64,000 bases of DNA from Zygnema cylindricum (lineage: Eukaryota; Streptophyta; Zygnematophyceae; Zygnematales; Zygnemataceae): assembly GCA_037447655.1 (NCBI GenBank), contig JBBHKE010000834.1, positions 332,499 to 396,498 on the forward strand, read 5' to 3'. Of the stretch, positions 22,462 through 33,556 are shown one piece after another. The translations under genes were made by a program, and so were the position numbers. Numbering within the stretch: the stretch's first letter is position 1; each line of letters begins with the position of its first letter. The notes under the pieces are model-generated. The model saw nothing but the letters and a program-made list of their open reading frames with translations. It was not told where the DNA came from and did not search any database.

Positions 22462-23220
22462 AGAGAGAGAGAGAAAGAGAGATTGAGATTGAGAGGGAGA
22501 GAGAGAGATCAAGAGAGAGCAAGAGAGCGAGCGCGCAAGAGAGAGCGAGAGCCTGGAGGATACAAAGGTAGGAATGAATGGTGGAATTCGAAAGAGAGAT
22601 GGGACAGAGAGAGAAAGAGAGAGGTTTCTGAGTGGAGGGAGAGGAGGGAGAGGAGGGAGAGGAGGGAGAGGAGGGAGAGGGTAAAAATTAAATAATTCAG
22701 TTTTGTGATGGGAGAGGGGATCAGAGAAAACGAATGATAGAGAGAGAGCTGGAGAGAGAGAGGGAGAGAGGGAGAGAGAGAGAGAGATGAGCGAGGGAAA
22801 AGCATGGAGAGAGAAACCACGAGGGAGAGGGAAATACAGAGAGGTGAATGGTGGGAGCGAAGTGGAATAGGGAGGGAAGGATAAGGAGGTACGGGGAAGT
22901 GGGGAGGGGTGGCGTTGGGAAATCACCTTTCACTTCGTAAGTCTTCGCTTTATTATTAAAATAGAGCATTAAACAAATTTTAATAAAAAAAATATTAGAA
23001 AAGAAAAAAGACAAATGACTTAGAAGGAAAAAGGAGAGAAGAAAGTCGAGAATAAAAGAATCGATTAGAGGTAGAAAGGGAGGGGAAAGAGAGAGAGGGA
23101 GAAAGGGAGAGGCAGCGAGAGGGAGAGAGAGAGAGAGAGGGAGAGAGAGGGAGTGGGAGAGAGAGAGGGAGTGGGAGAGAGAGAGGGAGTGGGAGAGTAA
23201 GAGAGAGAGAGAGAGGCAGC
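21957..23220 (-). repeat. purine (GA)n-rich region upstream of the PAN gene
   Basis: The 5' flank of the minus-strand PAN gene. It holds an 80-base (GA)n run at about 22378-22455, a 10-bp GGGAGAGGAG tandem at 22630-22682 and further GA/GGGA tracts to 23220. On the gene's sense strand these are all CT. Promoter or 5'UTR sequence probably lies here, but no TATA box was assigned. Long open frames are low-complexity artefacts. Confidence 0.75.
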
Positions 23221-24170
23221 GGTTAGTCCCCGTAGCGAGTGAGATGAGTGACTTCACAGTGGCGTTCCCCTTTTTCCCCACATTTAAAACCTATAAACTG
23301 GAGTCGTCTGCCGTTGTATCGGCGCCGTTCCGTGAAACGTAGTTGACGTGACAGTCCCAAAGGTCGTTCAAGTTGACCACACTGCCACGTGGCGTATGTC
23401 TGTTTGTGTCGGTCGAAAAGGAGATTCCGATTCGCCAAATCTGTCCGTTCAACTAATTTTTATTCTGCGAAAGCTGCCCGCTGAATCGTCGGTCGGTGGA
23501 AAAAAAAAAAGGGCGGGAATCTTTGTCGGTGGCATATCTTTCAATGATGGTTCGCGCGCCGCACCGACATTTACACTTTTTGTCGTTTACGAATTTTTCG
23601 TTTTTTTTGTCAGGTGGCGCGTGGCGGTTCTGTACTTACTGTAATATCGTACGATCTTTTTTTTAGAGAGCTTTTTTTAGTTTTTCCCATTGAAAATTAA
23701 AGGCCTTGGGTTTATTAATGGTAACCAAAAAAAAAAATGCGTGTTTCCATTGGAAATTTTAATAGTTTCTTTAGACCAGTTAGACAAATAAAGAAAGTCC
23801 ACGTCTACATTTTTGGTGCACCTCCGGGTAACGATAAAATTTCTAGAACAGTACAGTAGCTTTTGTTTTTTTTGCGCATTCTTCGTTCTTTTTACTTTTT
23901 TCTGTCGGTTTGCGAAATCTGAACTTTGCTCCCCTTCCCGTAATTTGGTGCTGTCGTAACGTTACGCTTCTAAGGGCCAATCGTACAGTACATTCCACGT
24001 GACTTATTATCATTGGCTAACGTGTGACTATCGAAAGCACAAAAGTCCAAGCGAGGCGTAAACTCCGATTCCTTACCGGAAGGAATCGTGCTCTCCCATC
24101 CATTTAACTTTTCCGTACACTAAAAACCGAAAATCTTCGATTTCAAACGAAAAATTACAGTACAGTACTG
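23221..24170. other. intergenic, nothing recognised
   Basis: A short GC-richer stretch (23221-23650) gives overlapping open frames on both strands without a known domain. The remainder is non-coding. Confidence 0.4.
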
Positions 24171-24600
24171 GGTTGAGTTGCACATCGATCGATAGAGAAT
24201 TAAACGTCATGTCTAAATTTGGAAAAAAAATAGGACAAAAAAAAATTTCAATGAGTTTTGAGGTAAAACTTTTTTAAACCGTCAGATTCAGACGATCGGA
24301 CGGTCGCTGATCAAATTAGCGATGTAAGAAGATCACATGAAAAGCCCATAACACAACTTACGAAAGGACTATCTGTCATATTAGCGTCTGCAAATTTGAA
24401 CGTCCGCGTGTTTTAGTTCGCTAAAAAGTTTCGTCCGTCGGCGTGCGCTGAACTATGATCATACGTCACATTCGTACGTCCTTACAATAGTGTCCACAGC
24501 ACACACCCATACAGTATGCCTACTCTACGCGAGTTTAGTGCCAAGTTTTGTGCACCTACCAAAGGCCTACCATAAAAACGTCTACTTTTGAACTATGATT
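24171..24600 (-). repeat. dispersed repeat R1, copy 2 (inverted)
   Basis: Reverse-complement match to 10966-11545, from 'agttgcacatcgatcgatag' to 'aaaggcctaccat'. It lacks the ~130-bp segment found in copy 1. Confidence 0.75.
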
Positions 24601-24924
24601 TTAAACCTCATATTTCCCGTTTAAACGTATACAAACCGGTCAATACTCTAGCATTTTGACATATTCAGCGGTAAATCGATTCAGTACGGTCATCTGATAG
24701 TTTTTGAGGTACAATTCGAATAGTTGTCTGGGTAAACTTACGTACTTCTCGCTCTAAAACTGTACGATGTACCTTCAACGGTAGGGCATTTTTTTTCATA
24801 TTTGTCATTATAACCCCATAAAGATAACGACCAAGCGTCACTCCTTTGTCGGCCCACTATTTTTTTCTGGCCGTTTTATCTTTTTCTTCTCGTTCGTTTT
24901 TTTCAGTCGTCAAGCAGCCCGCTA

Positions 24925-25148
24925 CACCGTGAATCGCTATTACCGTCAATGATTTTTTCGCCACTTAAAACCACATTTTCTCCGTACACAACTGTCAGAT
25001 TGTGGATCTGACGGTTGCGATTGAAAGGTAACATTCTCAATCTAAATCTTCCGATTGGCGGTTTATAACTGCAAATCCGACAAGTGTGTACGGAGAAAAT
25101 GGTTTTAAGTGGCGAAAAAAACATTGACGCTTATAGCGATTCACGGTG
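24925..25148. mobile_element. TA-type MITE, family C, copy 3
   Basis: Ends CACCGTGAATCGCTATTA and TATAGCGATTCACGGTG; left flank TA, right flank GTA. Arms hold CGCCACTTAAAACCA and 'ttttctccgtacaca' with complements. Non-coding. Confidence 0.8.
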
Positions 25149-26415
25149 GTACCGCCCGTTGTTTAAAGAAGTCAAATCCACTATGTCCAAAGATTGCCAC
25201 GTGCTCTACAAGTTGTAAAAGATCACGATCTTGACAACCTGGCTAGTTTGGAAATTTTGGCTTTCGCGAAAAAAGATGTTTGTTGCGTCTGTCGAGCTGA
25301 GAGCCAAATCTGACATCCGTGATTTCCGGAATGCCAATTTTGAATTTTCCTCCAGTTATATTCGCAAACCGACACGATCTCGATGCGCACTTCGTCGCCG
25401 AGCTTTGAAATATACGCCTTTTGTCGCTGACATTTTTTTGTTTTTTTCGCCACTTAAAAAGAAACATATTTTCTCCGTGCATATTTTGTCGGATCTCTAA
25501 TCCGACGGTTTAGATTGAAATTCAAGATTATCAGCCCCTAAAAAAAATTTGGAGTCGGCTCCATTCGGCCCTAGAGTTGGTTCTAAAATCTAAACTGATA
25601 TTCTCAAAAAGCATTAAATTAAAAAACGAGAAATGGCTGCAGATACCAAAAGATTTGTTTTGGAAAATGAATACTCTGTAGACGACAGCTGGCAAAAAGT
25701 TGACAAGTGGAGACAAAGTCACAAACAAGCCGCAATCGGCTGCAAACAAAAATGATCGATAAACGTCTCCGTACACTCTCAATAAACTTTTAACTTTTAA
25801 GAGTCAGCAATCATTAGGACTTCGGCAGAATCAAAGTTTAGCCTCGAAAACTCCGTAGAACATTATTTGTCGTTTAGGAAGACGCTGCGTTTGACACTGC
25901 GGAAATGGCGGCAGAAGCTCGGGCCGTTTTTGATTGGCGGGAGAACAAAGAAAAACTTTAATTAATTACTTATGTGCGGATACCAGAAACCTTCAACAAC
26001 CATAAATATCTTCAGTCGCCGGCCAAGTGACGGCGCGATCGACGGCGGACGTTAACCGTCAAGATTATTATTTGTTTATGTAATCTCAAAAAAGATTCGT
26101 ACGGTCTTGAGGTTGGCGTCCACAACAAATATTGTAGATTTCTAGCAAATTTCCTTCAAACAATTGGAGCAAATTTACTAATTTACTAATTTAAGGAGAT
26201 CTTAGCATTTTTCCATTTTTTTTATCTTTTCCAATAATTTTTATTTCACATAATAATATCCTATTTCAAACCACTTTCTAGCTAGCAAATAAAATCTTTG
26301 GAGACGTGCCTAGAGCCAGGGTCGATGTATTTGAGTATTTGGGAACCTTTTTTTTTTTTTTTTTTTTAGATATGATTTATCTCACCAAGTTGAGCGAAAA
26401 TTGTTAGAAACTATA
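25149..26415. other. intergenic, repeat fragments only
   Basis: A partial family C arm ('ttcgccacttaaaaagaaac') lies near 25447. No gene recognised. I looked here for the missing N-terminal exons of the downstream SIP/RFS gene and did not find them. Confidence 0.45.
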
Positions 26416-27588
26416 TGTTCGAATTATAAATTTTCGGATTTTTTCCGCCACTACATGCACTATTTGGCAGGCACTGGTGGTTAAAAGTTCCAATAGATCT
26501 TTTTTTTTATATCAAATTTTGATTTTTTTAGCCCAAAATCTGGATTTTTCTCCCGAAAAGTACACTTACTAGGTCCTCAGAGTAGGCAGCTCACACTAAG
26601 CCTCTAGGATAACCCTTACCACTTTGTGTTTCAACAAATATAACTGCCACCCTGACAGACAAAAACTATGACCACCTTCACCCCTGTGAAGGCAAGACTC
26701 CCCTGAGTCTATAGCAAAAAGAAGAATCTCTGAATTTGCTCCCCTGAGCAGTAAGTTATGGAGGGTCAAAGTTGACCTTTTGTACAGAAGCTCTTTGGGA
26801 GAGAGGGTCCAATCTATCAAATTTTCTAAGTCCTATCTCTCTCTAAAACTCTACGTACTGAAGTACGGCACCAATCATAATACTGTATCGTACATAAAGG
26901 TACAGGTGCCAGTGTACTTTCTGTACGACCATTGTACGACATGGCCAACAAGTTGACACATGTCATTTTTGGATTCTTTCCTGTAATCCCCGGAGATGCC
27001 GTATTCCAATATGGTTGTGCCACGTGTCAATCGATGTGAGGTTGACCGCAAACAGCCGAAAACCTATTCCGCGATCTCGGCATGCTTCGCGGCCGTCCGA
27101 TTAATCCGGATTTCAATCGTAGCCGTCATAAATACTTGCGCGATATTTGTTTCGCCTACGAAACAAATTGCGCGGTATCCGTTTCGGATGTTACGTACGC
27201 CGTAAAACACAAACTGTATATATGTCCAAATATCCCGTTAAATGAAATAGCTTACGTGTTAGTATATATCTAATTATCAAACCCTATATCGTATAACCTT
27301 GATCTTGGACTTATTGGCTAAGGCTACCGGCTATCAGCAGTTTGTGACAGACGGCAGGTACCAGGTTCAAATCCCGAGTCCGTCAATTACTATTTTGGTA
27401 AATCTACCAATCTAATGTTTGTCCTCGTCTGGATAGCATACGCGGCCATGGCTCTATCTCCCTCTCCAACTTTCAGTGACTGCGACAAGTGTGGGAGCTG
27501 GAGAGGGGAGTTAGAGGCAGACTGCCTATGCTTCTTTTCTGCATTTTACAAAACCTAGAAAATCCTAAAATAGCCTTAAATTTCTACA
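26416..27588 (-). repeat. 3' LTR of copia element 1
   Basis: The segment from 26744 to 27588 matches 31469-32313. The outer 330 bases are inferred from weak similarity to the LTR at 51206-52642 and from a TG...CA end. It contains a tRNA-like A/B-box segment at 27305-27384. Confidence 0.75.
27305..27384 (+). other. tRNA-like A/B-box segment inside the LTR
   Basis: TTGGCTAAGGC resembles an A box and GGTTCAAATCC a B box. GGACT at 27307 pairs with AGTCC at 27377 like the end of an acceptor stem. Length about 80. The same arrangement is at 32031-32110. A true tRNA gene is unlikely, because the stem is short and no anticodon arm is convincing. Confidence 0.4.
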
Positions 27589-27601
27589 CTCCCCTTTTTT
27601 T

Positions 27602-27940
27602 CTAGTCACTTTTTATCTTAAGACCACACTTCTCCCGGCAGAAAATTAGTTTAGGGGAAGGCACAGGTTTGGCTATCATATCTGCTACCATTTCACTATC
27701 TGGTTTATACTCCAAACTGATTAACTTGTTTTCTACTTTCTCCCTAACAAAGCTAAGTCTAATGTCCATGTGTTTGACTTTAAAGTGATGTATAGGATTG
27801 GCAGAAATGGCAATGGCAGCCTGATTATCACAAAACACTTTTTGGACACCACTCTTAAGATGACCAAGCTCACCAAGCAAAGACTTGACCCACATTAATT
27901 TTTTTACAACAGAGATAGAAGCCATGTTCTCAGCCTCCAT
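27602..27940 (-). pseudogene. copia 1 RNase H, C-terminal part
   Basis: Reads MEAENMASISVVKKLMW, then VFCDNQAAIAISANP, then HHFKVKHMDIRLSFVREK, the standard copia RNase H (E, D and H catalytic positions present). It is cut from the reverse transcriptase frame by a TAG at 27947-27949. Confidence 0.9.
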
Positions 27941-27946
27941 GGTGGA

Positions 27947-29164
27947 CTAAGCAATGACCTTTTGCTGCTTGCTGCTCCAGCAGCAAGCCCCATTACCCAC
28001 ATACAATACATATCCATATGTACATCTCCTCATAGGAGCATCCCCATAGCTGGCATCACTCCAAGTGGTGATGTCAGTATTGTTCCCATCCAAATGCAAC
28101 CATAGATCCCTAGTCCCTATGAGATATCTAAGGACTCTCTTAGCTGCCTCCCAATCTTTCTTAGTGGGAGCATTCAGACTCCTACTTAGTACTCCTACAG
28201 CTGCGGCTATGTTCGGACGGGTACAATTCATGAAATATATTAGGCTGCCCACTACTTGTCTATAAGGGATAGTCTGCATAAATCTTTTCTCTTCCGTGCC
28301 TACCTCATTATCTAAGATTATAACTCTCTCTTCCACACTCCCCTCATTTCCCTTCTTTAATTCCATAGGAGTGGTACAACTATTAGCCTTGTCCATTTGG
28401 AATTTTTCTAACATGTTTCCAATAGCCTCCTTTGGAGTTAATCTTATTATCTTTCTATCTCTGTCTCTCTCTACCTGAATTCCCAAAATATACCTTGCTT
28501 CTACGATATCCTTCATCTCAAATCTTCCTTTTAAATCATTTTTCAACTTATTTATTTTATCCATAGATTTAGTTAAAACAAGCAAATCATCGACATAAAT
28601 TGCAATAAAAATAATTCCTTCCTCATCTTCAAACAAATAAATTGAGTGATTTGAGCTGATCCGAATATATCCCAAACTTGTAAGAAACTCATCGAGCTTA
28701 TTGTTCCATTGCTGGGGCGCCTGTTTCAGCCCATACAAAGATTTGATCAATCGGCATACCTTGCTTTCCTCCCCTTGCTCCACAAACCCTTCGTGCTGTC
28801 GCATTAAAATTTCCTCTTCTAACTCTCCATGTAGAAAGGCCGTCTTGATGTTCATCTGATGCACTTCCATGTCTTCTGCTGCCGCCATACTGAGAAGTAT
28901 CCGAACCGAAGGAAACCTGACGACCGAAGCAAAAGTCTCCTCGTAGTCAATTCCCTCTTTTTGGGTAAATCCTTTCGCCACTAACCGAGCCTTGTAGCGC
29001 TCAATGGTGTTATCCAGGTTAAGTTTCAACTTATATACCCACTTACACCCAATTGGCTTATTGTCAGGAGGACAATCCATCAATTCCCATGTATCGGCAG
29101 CCATAATTGAGGCCATCTCCTCATGAATGGCTGTCTTCCACCGGTTTCTCTCAGGCCAAGTCAT
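27947..29164 (-). pseudogene. copia 1 reverse transcriptase
   Basis: A 405-residue open frame holding the copia RT: ELMDCPPDNKPIGCKWVYK, then RYKARLVAKGFTQKEGIDYEE, and the catalytic YVDDLLVL box. The connection to RNase H (SDASYGDA, SKQQKVIA) is also present. It terminates in TAG two residues before the normal S-T-x-E-A-E start of the RNase H active region. Otherwise uninterrupted, so this is the best preserved part of the element. Confidence 0.92.
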
Positions 29165-29684
29165 TGCCTCATTATAAGTTTGAGGTTCATCGGTGTGAGA
29201 CAGTTTGCTTACCTTATTGTTAACTTGCCTCTCTTACAGTCTTTTGTTGCTTCTTCTTCCTCCCTCAAACTCGGTTGTCGGAGTAGATGGCTCTCTTTGA
29301 TTCTTCGGAACTGTTTCTACTTCTCCCCTATCCTTTGATTCCGGGTCGATTTCCACCACGTCTTCCGCTTCAGTTGGAGTTAATATTAGGGGTTTCACAT
29401 TTGGGTCTTTCTCGATCTGATCTTTACCCGCAACATCATCATCTTCTTGAAATCCTGGATAGTTAGGAAGCTCAAAGTCATCAAAATATTCTGACTCAAA
29501 TCTGATTCTGACTGTCTTTGTATGCTTAAAGGGATCTATAGATTTCCTTCATCCATAACCACTAGATGCTTCACTAGGATAATATCCTCTCTTTTGAGAT
29601 CATAGACTCTATATCCTTTTACATCTTCATCATATTTTACTAGGTATCCTGGTTTTCCTTTTGGGTCTAACTTCTAGTTTGACC
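29165..29684 (-). pseudogene. copia 1 integrase C-terminus and linker, degenerate
   Basis: Acidic Pro/Glu-rich linker sequence interrupted by stops and frameshifts. It parallels 48200-48700 of copia 2. Confidence 0.6.
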
Positions 29685-30191
29685 GATCTGTGTCTAAACT
29701 CAACACTTGACTACCGAAAACCTTTTAAGTGTAAAAAAATCTGGTTTTCGGCCTGTCCATCTCTCATAGGGTGTTTGACCTTTTACCGCTGAAGTAAGAA
29801 TTCTATTCTTGAGATAATTTGCACAGTTCAATGCTTCGGCCCAAAATTTTTTTCCTATCTTCTTATCTGACAGCATACTCCTAGCACAATCACTTAGTGT
29901 TCTATTTAATCTTTTAGCTACACCATTCTATTCATGATTTTCAGGAACTGTCTTTTGGTGTTGCACTCCATCTTCTCTCAAAAAATCCTCAAACTGGTTA
30001 GAGGTATACTCTCCACCATTGTCACTCCTTACTCTCTTGATTGAGGTTTCATGGAGTTTTTCACTCCATGCTTTATATTGTTTAAAACATTCATGAGCCC
30101 CTGACATATTTTTCAAAAAATACACCCTGGAATACCGAGACCAATCATCGATGAAAGTCATCACAAATCTCTTCCCCCCGGGTGATGGCAC
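29685..30191 (-). pseudogene. copia 1 integrase core, broken
   Basis: RFVMTFIDDWSRYSRVYFLK and VRSDNGGEYTSNQFEDFL carry the first two catalytic Asp residues. After ENHE a TAG interrupts the frame near 29930, and the rest (NGVAKRLNRTL... FWAEALN) continues in the same frame beyond the stop. Confidence 0.88.
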
Positions 30192-30624
30192 TCTGGCTAG
30201 CCCCCAAAATATCTGTGTGTACTAAATCTAGAATCTTTTCTCCCTTATAGGTGGCAGTTTTTGGGAAGGGTAACCTGTGTGCTTTACCTAGAGCACATCC
30301 ACTACAATCACTTAGATTCTCAATCTCACCGAACTGAATCCCTTCCACTACTCCCATCTTTTTCATCTCTCTTAACTTATCTAGATTCACATGCCCAAGC
30401 CTCTTATGCCACAACATTATATCATGAACACTAGCATAATAAAGTTTCTTCTTTTCATTGCTTAAAATCAGCCTAAACATCCCTTGGCTACATTTTTCAG
30501 CAGTAAAATAAACTTCCTCCTCAAAACTAGCAGTAAAGACTCCTTTTCTAGTGCTAGTATCAAAACCCTTATCATCTAATACAGACGTAGAGATGAGGTT
30601 TTTGTTCAGCTCCGGAATAAACAA
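30145..30624 (-). pseudogene. copia 1 GAG-preintegrase (zinc-binding) domain
   Basis: HDIMLWHKRLGHVNLDKLREM and LSDCSGCALGKAHRLPF give the His-His-Cys-Cys zinc motif of the integrase N-terminus. A frameshift around 30180 separates it from the integrase core. Confidence 0.88.
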
Positions 30625-30950
30625 TACATCGGAGAATGTATCTTGGATGTCTTTCCTTCTACTAACACTTTCAAATCTACCGATCCTACAAGAGTAGTGG
30701 TGACTATCCTCCCATCCCCATACTCTATCTCTACGGTGGGAATCTTCCTTATCGTAGTGAACACGTGTTTATCTTTACACATGTGCATGGATGCGCATGA
30801 GTCTACAATCCAGCCTGCTTCACCTTTCAATCCACCGAAAGCACATTTCTGCTTTCGTGGAATTCCGACCTCGTTCTTCGCTTCCACTTCCTCATCCAAT
30901 AGGAGTTCATCGTCCTCGTCCTCGGATTCCGCCTCATGTACCTGTGTCAC
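30606..30950 (-). pseudogene. copia 1 protease, altered active site
   Basis: CAFGGLKGEAGWIVDSCASM, then HMCKDKHVF and VEIEYGDGRIVTTTLVG are copia protease signatures. The catalytic D-S/T-G-A-S motif reads D-S-C-A-S, so the invariant Gly is lost. The next frame is shifted. Confidence 0.85.
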
Positions 30951-31468
30951 AAGGGCCTTTTTCTTTCCTCTCGAGGGTCCACCGGTCTGCCCCTCCTTTA
31001 ACCGCAGCTCGGTTAACTTGGTGCACTCAGCCTTTTAGTGCTCGGTTTCTTACAAAAATAGCACAAACCCTTGGGAGTCCTTGGTCTGAACTCCTCGGTC
31101 TGATTTTTCTGCCCATCCCCTCGATAATTTCCGACCTGTTTCCTGGAATCATTGTACCTCCAATCGGTCCCAGCTGCCAAGGCTTGCCCACTCTTTCCTC
31201 CCCTTCGGATCTCAATCGTATTCTCCCGAACGAGAATCATACCTACCACTGAATTCCGAATCCACCTTGAGTCCGCCAAGTCCTACACACGGTTGACTAT
31301 GTTCTCGAACTCATCGGGTAACTTCATTAGTAAACAGTTAACCTTTTCCTTTTCACTAAATACTTTTCCAGCACTCTCTAGTTCCATGAAAAGTGTAGCA
31401 AGCTCATTGCAAAAATCCAGCATCTTCCCCCCTTTGTATACATACTCTTTAATTTTTTGATCAGCCAA
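30951..31468 (-). pseudogene. copia 1 gag C-terminal part
   Basis: EYVYKGGKMLDFCNELATL, then VNCLLMKLPDEFENIVNRV, a stop, then a zinc-knuckle remnant (CYFCKKPS, lacking the His-Cys half in this frame). The N-terminal half of gag is absent because the LTR begins directly at 31469. Confidence 0.85.
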
Positions 31469-32313
31469 CTGAGCAGTAAGTTATAGAGGGTCAAAGTTGA
31501 CCTTTTGTACAAAGAAGCTCCCTGGGAGAGAGGGTCCAATCTATCAAATTTTCTAAGTCCTATCTCTCTCTAAAACTCTATCTACTCAAGTACGCCACCA
31601 ATCAAAATATCGTATCGTACATAAAGGTAAAGGTGCAGATGTACTTTTGTACGACCATTGTACGACATGGCCAACAAGTCGACACATGTCATTTTTGGAT
31701 TCGTTCGTGTAATCCCCGGAGATGCCGTATTCCAATATGGTTGTGCCACGTGTCAATCGATGTGACGTTGACCGCAAACCGCCGAAAACCTATTCCGCGA
31801 TCTCGGCATGCTTCGCGGCCGTCCGATTAATCCGGATTTCAATCGTAGCCGTCATAAATACTTGCGCGATATTTGTTTCGCCTTCAAAACAAAATGCGCG
31901 GTATCCATTTCGGATGTTCCATACGCTGTACAACACAAACTGTATCTATGTCCAAATATCTCGTTAAATGAAATAGCCTACGTGTTAGTATTTATCTAAT
32001 TATCAAACCCTATATCGTATAACCCTGATCTTGGACTTATTGGCTAAGGCTTCCGGCTGCCGGCGGTTTTGACGGACGGCAAGTACCAGGTTCAAATCTC
32101 GGGTCCGTCAATTACTATTTTGGTAAATCTACGAATCTAATGTTTGTCCCTGTTTGGATAGTATAGGCGGCCATGGCTCTATCTCCCTCTCCAACTTTCA
32201 GTGACTGCGACAAGTGTGGGAGCTGGAGAGGGGAGTTAGAGGCAGACTGCCTATGTTTCTTTTCTGCATTTTACAAAACATAGAAAATACTAAAATAGCA
32301 TTTAATTTGTACA
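31469..32313 (-). repeat. 5' LTR remnant of copia element 1
   Basis: Matches 26744-27588 with scattered substitutions and small indels. The sense start is TGTACAAATT at 32313. The 3' part of the LTR, the primer binding site and the start of gag are missing. The breakpoint shares CTGAGCAG with the other LTR. Confidence 0.85.
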
Positions 32314-32482
32314 ATATATTTCGTATATTTGTACATGTGCGGCTTTACAAACTTTAAAGTGCATGTAATTAGTACTTTTCTAAACATTCGGATACAGGTG
32401 TACGTACGGTATCAGCCAGGCCCGAGTTTAAAGTACGGAAATTGCGGCAAATAGAGTTAAATCTGTGTTTCAACTCGACAGA

Positions 32483-32705
32483 CTCAAACGGTAAAAACGC
32501 TCAAACAGTAAAAACGCTCAAACGGTAAAAACGCTCAAATAGTAAAAACACTCGAATAGTAAAAACAGTCAAACAATAAAAACGCTCATACAGTAAAAAC
32601 GTTCAGGCAGTAAAAATGCTCAAACAGAAAAAACACTCAAACAGTAAAAACGTTGAGAAAGTAAAAACGTTCAGGCAGTAAAAACGCTCAGACAGTAAAA
32701 ACGTT
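32483..32705 (+). repeat. 17-bp minisatellite, about 13 units
   Basis: Consensus GCTCAAACAGTAAAAAC repeated about 13 times with substitutions (ggcag, atagt, gagaa variants). There are no unique spacers. Confidence 0.9.
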
Positions 32706-32740
32706 CCAAATTGGTGTTTGCATTCGATATTTTGAACTTA

Positions 32741-33553
32741 GGGTACTTTCGCATATAACCAAAACTTAGTCTTGTTACTTTGTTTTTTAGCCAAGATTTT
32801 ACGTACAACTTTCAGAGCATTCGGATGTAAACGCAAATAACTTGTTATTTAAAAAAGTGACTTACGTAGACGTGTACAAAACAATGTGACAGATGAAGTG
32901 GTAGACAAAATGAGGCGAAACTTCCACTCGCCTTCAATTTGAGGCGTCTCTCCGCACGCTGTACAATTTTTATGACTTCGTAATGTCCGTACGCCACATT
33001 GTCGACGTGTCGACACCCTCACAAACCCTTTTGTTGTCGCACATAAATGCGGTTTCGTTTTTCGTTTTCCCACTTGCCGACAGGTGCCCAATGCTTTCTT
33101 ACGCCGTATGTGTGAAGACACGTGTGTTTGAGAGAGATAGCCCTTGTACGAAAATCAGCGCACGGAAAACAGTACGCAGAGGCTAGAAACGTGCAGTGTG
33201 CTTTTTTTTTGGTACTCCACGCACAAATATTGTAAAAAAACTTCCGACACGTGCTACATCGTCTGCCTATTTGCTCACCTTATTGGACTTTATTTCAAAT
33301 CACCTCGCGAGGTGATTTGATGTAAAGTTTGAACATGTGGTGAAAGGACGGGAAAGTGGTTCGAAATGCGCTAGACGACAAATTGCATCGCGTTAGACGA
33401 CAAACTACTGTACGTATAAAGTTTCAAGGTAACGCAACTTGTACGGTGGTAATTTCTATTTTTTGGTACGGCTGCGGATTTTCTCGTTTTTTTAAAATTT
33501 ATGCAGGAAAACGATAGAAAATAATTGTAACTTTAGCACATGCGAAAGTACCC
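32741..33553. mobile_element. TIR element Z1 (TWA-type target)
   Basis: Ends GGGTACTTTCGCAT and ATGCGAAAGTACCC, flanked by TTA (32738-32740) and TAA (33554-33556). 813 bp, non-coding, with a perfect 22-bp palindrome at 33298-33319. Related to the H family by TIR start and target type. Confidence 0.75.
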
Positions 33554-33556
33554 TAA

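Larger units (their letters stand above)
26416..32313 (-). mobile_element. Ty1/copia LTR retrotransposon 1 (decayed)
   Basis: Minus-strand element with gag, protease, GAG-preintegrase, integrase, reverse transcriptase and RNase H in copia order between two related LTRs (3' LTR about 26416-27588, 5' LTR remnant 31469-32313). A polypurine tract, read as a T/C run at 27589-27603, abuts the 3' LTR, whose sense start is TGTAGAAATT. Frames are broken by stops and shifts and the 5' LTR-gag junction is deleted, so it is immobile alone. The LTRs differ by many substitutions, implying an old insertion. The left boundary is tentative: sense end CGAACA at 26416, with flanks ctata versus atata. Confidence 0.85.

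Noticed and set aside
22041-22926. Arg/Glu- and Ser/Leu-repeat frames
   Set aside because: Low-complexity translations of GA/CT repeats upstream of the PAN gene.
23223-23644. Candidate N-terminal exon of the SIP/RFS gene
   Set aside because: A superficially similar MTV-type start, but no match to the conserved N-terminal blocks of the family.
27305-27384. Genuine tRNA gene
   Set aside because: Good A/B-box words but only a short acceptor stem and no clear anticodon arm; it lies in an LTR and is repeated in the other LTR.
32483-32705. Regularly spaced repeats suggestive of CRISPR
   Set aside because: The 17-bp units are contiguous with no unique spacers, and the genome is eukaryotic.
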